Below, piece by piece: positions 57,306 to 64,000 of a stretch of DNA of 64,000 nucleotides. The number at the start of each line of letters is the position of its first letter. The stretch's first letter is position 1. The notes beneath the pieces are model-generated. The model searched no databases. It had not been told where the DNA came from and worked only from the letters and a program-made list of their open reading frames with translations. This DNA is from Syngnathus acus (lineage: Eukaryota > Chordata > Actinopteri > Syngnathiformes > Syngnathidae). Both the position numbers and the translations under genes were made by a program. Location: positions 687,001 to 751,000 of the forward strand of contig NC_051104.1 of the NCBI RefSeq assembly GCF_901709675.1, in the 5' to 3' direction.

Positions 57306-60300
57306 ATTATATATAATTAATTATTTGGCTCCACGGATGGTTGCGCTCATTTGGAAAGCCCATGACAAGTACAGTTCAATGTCTTTGTTTTGAAAAGAAA
57401 AGAAAAAAAAAAGACACACAAAACACACACACTCCGGGGCTTTGTCGTGTCTTTAGGGGATTTTGAATTTAAAGACAGTAAATTATTTTTAATGCCCACA
57501 CAAAAATAATAGGCTATTTTCCAAACGATGTGCCACGCTGGCGCCCGGCGTCATCAGGACGCCATTTTTGCCTCCCTGTTGATCTGCTAATTTGCAAGCA
57601 AGTGCACCTGGTGCGTGATACGGCGTGCGCGGGTGCTCGGAAAATGGCTCGATTCTCAGATTCGATTCATTCTTTGCTTATTTCCGCGCGGGGCGTCACT
57701 GCCGACAATGTTAGCATTAACGCGGCTATTAAAACAGAAATGGATGAAGTTTGGTTGCTGGGTAAAAGAGGGTGAGCGGCAATTTTTTGTTGTGTGCTAA
57801 GCTTCTGGTTTGGAATAGTGACTGCCATCAGGCACTTATCTTTCTAACCGTGTTTTTTTTTTTAGGTGGGGGTTGCTGTGGACAGCCACTTGCGCGAGCG
57901 GGGTGGGGGCAAGCACAGTTTGGGGTGGCGCCGCACCTTGCTGCTAATTTCAGGGTTAGCAGGAAAACGCCCGACAGGAGGATAGCATTGCCATGGCAAC
58001 CAGCTAAAAAAGCACTGTCCGCAGTCTCGATAGGGGCCCTCGAATAATAAGTGGTCCTGTGGCACACGCCGTTTCTGCAACCAGTAGGGAACAAACATGT
58101 ACCACTGCACTCGATATGCTTTTTTTCAAAATACATATTTTTAGGAGGGGGGGGGCATAAAGTCTCATTGGTGAGGCGATGGCGTTTTGTAGGATATATA
58201 TTGGAGATAAGACGGCAGTCCGTCAGGGGAGATTGACCGCCTACTTTCTGAGATGATACGAGCGTTCAGGTATTCCTCCCGCCCGCTCGCGCCCTCTCAT
58301 CTGTCTCCTTTTATATTTTTAGATGTGAGCACAATGGCGTCCATATCAAACATTTTAAATGATGCTTGAAATACCACTCGCTTGACTTTGATGTCACAGG
58401 CAATTAAATCCAACCTTACCCCCTTTTTTCACCGTTAATAACAGCATTCTCGCCAGGGCCCGCTGCCTAATTAATATGTGCTATTTGTCACTTTGCCTTG
58501 ACACATGTATTTCAAAGTGGGGGTGGGGGGGAACACACGGGTGGGGGAGGCAGTGGTTTGGGTAAAAGGGGAGGGGGGAGGATGGCAGAAGAGGTAAAAC
58601 GGTCTGCTCGCTGCTTAGCGACTGTGCAGGTGTGGCACTTTTTCTAAAGCTTCTCGTGCAGTTTTTTATCACGTCTGCATTTATTTCAATTCAGTGAATG
58701 CTGATGCTCTCAAATGGAAAAAAAAAAAGGAACGTGGACAACAATATTAGGTTCCGCCGGAAATGCGATGGGAATTAAGGCTTTACTCATTGTCTAGCTT
58801 AAAATAAACTAGCAAGATCCCAACAGGATGTCTGAAGCAAGCTAGCGCAGGAGGTTCCTGAATTTAATAACAAAAGCTTCTTTGATGCAACCAAAGATGA
58901 GAATTCCCAAACAATGCAGCGAGGTCAACTGACAAACAGCAATCATTCATGCAATCACGCCCAATGTAACACTCGCGGCCGAGTGGCGGCCGAAAGCTTT
59001 TGGCAGCCTCGCACATCTGCGCCCAGCCCAGAGCCAATTGCATCCCCGAGCTCTCGTCTTCGGGATCGGCGCGTGTACAAAGCAGTTTTATTGGATGAAC
59101 AGACTAATGTAGCATGCAGTGTAGCATTTTATGCCACATTGACGGAGTCAATTAATTTGCATAATTCCAAGCGAGCGTGCATTGGGAAGAAACGGAGAGG
59201 CGTCCTGTCCTCCTCGCACCGACTTGTGCTAAATTCATCATTTTGCCACACAATTAATTACACTTATGGCAATTTTAAAACGCCGTATCCCCGCGATCGG
59301 CGCGGCTCTTTTTTCGCCTCAGCCGCACTCTCGAGTGCGGGAGCATCGTGATTGAGAGAACACCTAAACAGAGAGACGGCACGGCACGCCTCGGGCGGAA
59401 TAAAATTAATATTTTGTTTCCCATCTGGTGGAATCAGCAAAATTAATGAGGGAAAGAGGCCCGTAGCGACACGTGAGCCGGGCTTCAATCTGCCTTTCTC
59501 TCGACTGCCTGCTGCAGGAAGTGGGCCCGGTTTGGGGAGAGAGGGCGAGCGGGATGGGTGGGTGGGAGGTTGCTCATGGTGGGCTGCACCGCCGTCCGTC
59601 AAGCACAATGCGCCACATGCTGATCGTCGCTGTCAATAAATAATTGAATTGTAGAGCCTTGCTGATTAATTTTTTTGTATTGTTGAACATTTTTAAAAAT
59701 GCTCACATTTCATTCATTTGGAGTGTCAATTTGCTTTTGATGGGGATGAGGGGGGGCACTTGTATACCAAGATGGGCACTCTAACAGTGTCATCCAATCT
59801 GGGCACTCCATTACCTCCATCATCTTTTTTTTTTTTTTTTTGCATGTGAGTGGACCCCCTAAACAGCCCCCCCCCCCACCCCCAACGCCTGTATTGCTCG
59901 CTCCACGCGGCATGGTGCAGCCTGCAGAAGGTGGCAGTCGTCTCTTTGAAGCATCACTTCAATTACAGGGTTTAACCCCACAGGTCAGCCCTTGATTATT
60001 TACACAAATCTCAGTGTCGTTCGACTGGAAACCTTTTTTTTTTTTTTTTTTTTTTGCCTTTGCCATCACTACAAAGATGGCCTTCACTTGAATGGAGTGA
60101 ATTGCACGGCATGTCAACACTCGTAGCTCTCTGACCCTCGAGGCTGATATTACATGGTTACACCTCACAGACACAAAAACACACTGGTCACTTTGATTTG
60201 TACATCAAAGTAGAGCTTGTTAAACTAGAAGAGCCTTGACCTCAGATGATACATTTACAGTAAAATGTCAAAGGGTGTTTTTTACATCTATGCTATAAAA

Positions 60301-60354
60301 ACTATGTTTGATAAAACTGCTAAGTCACATTGAGGCACTTAGTCAAGGTCAAAG
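57306..60354. other. Noncoding, conserved-element-like in part
   Basis: No gene supported. The stretch 59060-59300 is single-copy with TTAATTTGCATAATTCC (octamer/homeodomain-like) and resembles regulatory DNA. Simple C/G and T runs occur near 59868 and 60031. Confidence 0.4.
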
Positions 60355-60356
60355 TA

Positions 60357-61939
60357 CAAACGGGATTCAGTTGAAGTTGGGAAATTGTGTAAAATGTAAA
60401 TAAAACCAAAATACAACGATTTGAAAATCCTTCTCAACCCATATTCAATTGAATACACTACAAAGACAACATATTTAATGTTCAAACTGATAAACTTAAT
60501 TGTTTTTTGCCAAATAATAATTAGATTAGAATTTCATGGCTGCAACACGTCCAGTAAAAGTTGGGAAAGGTGGCAAAAAATACTGAGAAAGCTGAGAAAA
60601 GCTCATCAAACACCTATTTGGAACATCCCACATGTGATCAGGCTAATTGGGAAGAGGTGGGTACCATGATTGGGTATAAAAGGAGCCTCCCCAAACATAC
60701 TCAGTCATTCACAAGCAAGGATGGGGCGAGGTTCACCACTTTGTCCACAACTGCGTGAGAAAATACTTGAACAGTTTAAGAACAACATTTCTCAAAGCAA
60801 AATTGCAAGGAATTTAGGGATTTCAACATCTACGGTCCATAATATCATCAAAAGGTTCAGAAAATCTGGTGAAATCACTGCACGTAAGCGCCACGGCCGG
60901 AAACCAACACTGAATGACCATGACCTTCGATCCCTCGGACGGCACTGCCTTAAAAACCAACATGAGTGTGTAAAGGATAACACCAAATGGGCTCAGGAAA
61001 ACTTCAGAAAACCACTGTCAGTAAATACAGTTCGTCACTACATCAGTAAGTGTGGGTTAAAACTCTACCATGCAAAGCAAAAGCCGTTTATGAACAACAT
61101 CCAGAAACGCCGCCGGGTTCTCTGGGCCCGAGCTCATGTAAAATGGAAAAGTGTTTTGTGGTCTGATGAGTCCACTTTTCAAATTGTTTTTGGAAACACT
61201 GGACGTTGTGTCCTCCGGACCAAAGCGGAAGCGGACCATCCGGACTGTTATCAACGCAAAGTTCAAAAGTTAGCATCCGGTATGGGGGTGCATTAGTTCC
61301 CATGGCGTGGGTGACTTACATTTCTGTGAAGGCAACATAAATGCTGAAAAGTACATTAAGATTTTGGAGCAACATATGCTGCCATCCAAGCGACGTCTTT
61401 TGCATGGACGCCACTGCTTATTTCAGCAAGATAATGCCAAGCCACATTCTGCACGTTACAACAGCGTGGCTTCAAAGTAAAAGAGTCCAGGTTCTTCCCT
61501 GGCCCGCTTGCAGTCCAGACTTGTCTCCCATTGAAAACGTGTGGCGCATTATGAAACGTAAAATACGACAGGGAAGACCCCGGACTGTTGAACAACTGAA
61601 GCGGTTCATCAAGCAAGAATGGGAAAGAATTCCACGTGAGAAGCTAAGAGAATTAGTCTCCTCCCTTCCAAAACGTTTATTGAGTGTTATTAAAAGGAAA
61701 GGTGATGGAACGGCGGGGTAAACATGCCCTTTCCCAACTTCGACTGCACGTGTTGCAGCCATGAAATTCTAAGTTAATTATTATTTGAAAAATAAATTGA
61801 CTTTATGAGTTTGAGCATTAAACATGTTGTCTTTGTAGTGTATTCAATTGAATATAGGTTGAAAAGGATTTTCAAATCATTGTATTTTGTTTTTATTTAC
61901 ATTTTACACAATTTCCCAACTTCAACCGAATCCGGTTTG
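60357..61939 (+). mobile_element. Tc1-like transposon, near full length
   Basis: Boundaries are set by TA on each side (60355-60356 and 61940-61941) and by terminal CAAACGGGATTCAGTTGAAG on the left versus CAAACCGGATTCGGTTGAAG on the reverse-complemented right. The inverted repeats are long, about 214 bases left (60357-60570) and 211 right (61729-61939). Total length of 1583 is normal for Tc1 elements with one transposase gene. The transposase is broken (see 60721-61721), so this copy is presumably dead but could be moved by an active relative. Confidence 0.95.
60721..61721 (+). pseudogene. Tc1 transposase, frameshifted
   Basis: The start at 60721 opens MGRGSPLCPQLREKIL, followed by a paired-like helix-turn-helix (SKIARNLGISTSTVHNIIKRF) and a GRKPTLND linker. 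The catalytic triad is visible: first Asp in VLWSDESTF (codon 61165), second Asp in the Gln-Gln-Asp-Asn-Ala-Lys stretch (61430) and Glu in SPIENVW (61533). At least two lesions interrupt it: about 5 bases missing near 61277, and about 2 missing near 61455; the second makes Asp-to-Glu spacing 103 bases instead of 105 (DD34E). The frame ends at 61719-61721. The role is cut-and-paste transposition at TA sites. Confidence 0.93.
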
Positions 61940-61941
61940 TA

Positions 61942-62110
61942 GATTTAGACAAGATTAAATCGGGAATAATATCTTTAAACTAGTCGAGACCGAGTCAAAT
62001 ACAGACTAAATCAACAATATTGAGACAATCGGAGCAGATCAAGACCAAGGCGACAGAGACCAAGAGCAAGGTGATGTGCGAGTCAAGACCAAGACCAAGC
62101 TAGATCAAGA
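61942..62110. repeat. Degenerate GACCAAG minisatellite
   Basis: Repeated AAGACCAAG and GATCAAGACCAAGG-like words with irregular spacing (for example 62036-62110). Similar words occur at 62944-63000 and left of the Tc1 element near 60340, so the transposon may have landed inside an older tract. Confidence 0.5.
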
Positions 62111-64000
62111 GCACCCAAGGTGACACAATTACCCATGTCTTCTATCTCCTGATAGATTATGACCATGTAAAATTCGATCACACCAAAAATGTCTTTAAAT
62201 AATAGATTGTTTTGCTTATCCTTGGTTGATTACGTCCCCTTTTGGATCCCACCCTGTTCCGGTTGCACACAGCTGGTGGCGTTCTATTGACTTGTTATTT
62301 TTTCATGAGGGGGAAGTGAGGCTGCTATCACTCCTTCTTAAATAATACAAACGTCAACAACCCAAAAATGGAACGCGTCTTCCATTTGAGCCTTGGATGG
62401 CCGTCGTGCGCTGGAGCATGATGCGTGCTTCGAAAACTACCGGGGCCCCGGTGCCTCTCTGCACCGATCCCCATAAAAGTTGCAGCTGCCAGCTCAGGTG
62501 GAAAAATGTAGCTGAGTAAAAGATGTATTCAATAAATAGCAGGGGCCAGCATGGGGCCTGGGGAAAGTGTGCATGAGACGGAGGTCTGGAGAGAGGAATA
62601 TAATGGAGGACATGGTAGATGAGGCATGAGTGTACATTAAACAGCAGCGTTTGATGCCTGGGAGAGCAAGCGTACTGCTGGGAATACAACTCTTAACTAG
62701 CATTGTCTGCTTTCAATTTTAAAGGGGAAGTTGCATGGGTGTGTTATTTTCTGCTTCTCTGATGGATCGGCTTAGAAGAATGGCTCCAAAATTAACCAGG
62801 GATGGGCATGAGACGAATTTCCCTTGATCAGAAATGGGGAATCGATTGCAAGTTAGGAGTCCGTCCCACTTCCTGTTTTGTCAAGTAATGGTGTCAGTAT
62901 CAGGTAGTACATTCAGCAGCCTCACAAAGTTAGGATGACGATGATGCAAGGTACAGACTGAGACAATATGAGCAAGGTCAAGGCAGATTTAGACTCAATG
63001 AGCATGGGAAAGATGGATCACTTATGGTTTCTGTTAGCTAGCGTAGAACTTTATTTTTAGCTTGTTAGCGCAGAGTGATTTAGCTGAGCTCTCCGTGCCA
63101 CCTTGCTCAGAATTGAGTGATTTTGGGCAACACGACATCAAAGAATGGCGACTCAAGTGCACATTATACTTGTTGTCATTAAAGCCCGCAGACAAAAGCC
63201 TAATCAGAAACGAAGCAGCCATGCAGCTCCGTTTTATTTGCATCCCTTTATCTCTGATATCATCAGCGGCCGATCATCAACTAAAAGTTAACAGCACAAA
63301 GCCTAAGCTCCTCGATCTCCCCGACACAACGCACCGCCATCATTTGCGGTGTTGTCCCCCCCCTTCCCTTCTTTTTTTTCCCATCTTGCCCCCGTGACGG
63401 ATTATCATTACCTTTTCTTGCAAATACCACGCTCATTACGTTAGCGTACAGCCTAAACATTAGCAGAGCGAGCCTATCTCTCTCCTGTGAAGAGAGGAGA
63501 AGAGCAATGGAGGCAGATTCTTTTTTTTTTTTTTCTCCAGCCTCAGCTTTCGAGCCCTGGCGCGCTCGGCTATTAACCACAATGAACGCGGGCTTTTGTT
63601 ATTAACATCTGTTCATCAGGGATCAGGCTCAGGCCTAATCACCCCTCACACCTTCTGTTTCTGCACAAGAAGAGAGGCAATCAAGGGCATCATTTGGCAG
63701 CTGGCAGGAACTACTAATGCTGTTCTCCTGCGCTACCACCCCCCCACTCCACCACTTCCTCCTGATCTTCCTTCACTCCTCATTCTAAAAAAAAAATGTC
63801 TCTCCCATCCGCTTATGGGATTCTTTTTTAAAAAAAAAAAAAAAAAAAGGAAACCAGTCACAGAGAAACAAGCGCGAAGCTTTGCAACGGTCCAAGTGGT
63901 CCGGCCCCCAACCCGCGGTAGCTCATCTTGATCTCTAATGTCCGTCCATCCCGGGCAGATGTTCACAGGTTCATATCGGCGAACCCCCGCTCCCTCACTT
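62111..64000. other. Noncoding, conserved-element-like in part
   Basis: No gene supported. The stretch 63100-63640 is single-copy, with GAGTGATTTTGGGCAACACG, TTGTCATTAAAGC and CTGATATCATCAGC, and looks regulatory. A/T runs lie near 63825-63848. Confidence 0.35.

Overview
This looks like nuclear DNA from a ray-finned (probably teleost) fish. It carries two spliced Zic-family zinc-finger genes with animal splice sites, long AT-rich noncoding flanks, very long CA/TG, GA and poly-C/poly-G tracts, and fish-type mobile elements (Tc1, hAT, TA-flanked MITEs, LINE 3' ends). Species was not determined. There is no bacterial-style gene organisation.

The only intact protein-coding genes I can support are a head-to-head pair in the middle: zic1 on the minus strand (24487-26079, three coding exons, 460 aa) and zic4 on the plus strand (29508-35112, two coding exons, 530 aa). 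Their start codons are 3.4 kb apart, so the two genes probably share regulatory DNA. Both encode five-finger C2H2 transcription factors of the Zic/Opa type that act in dorsal neural tube, cerebellum, somite and trunk dorsal patterning.

On the left (1-24 kb) is a gene desert with many stretches that look like conserved noncoding elements: repeat-free, rich in TAAT/ATTA motifs, no coding potential. It is interrupted by a 2.1-kb TA-flanked inverted-repeat element loaded with seven 251-bp tandem units (3797-5880), a 5'-truncated LINE reverse-transcriptase fragment with a (CTAA)n tail (11305-12297), a degenerate minisatellite (19870-20250) and short dispersed repeats.

On the right (35-64 kb) is a second gene desert. 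It holds a non-autonomous hAT element with a perfect 8-bp target duplication (38368-39643), a second TA-flanked element of the same general design as the first (40599-41887), a minus-strand LINE 3' end beside a GA microsatellite (50884-51310), a retroposon-like insert with a perfect 12-bp target duplication (56938-57293), and a nearly complete but frameshifted Tc1 transposon with about 210-bp inverted repeats (60357-61939).

The most notable points are the (TG)26 tract ending 25 nt before the only acceptor site of zic4, the two related MITE families with internal tandem arrays, and several precisely delimited insertions inside a developmental regulatory landscape. I found no clear evidence of a wholly new gene system.
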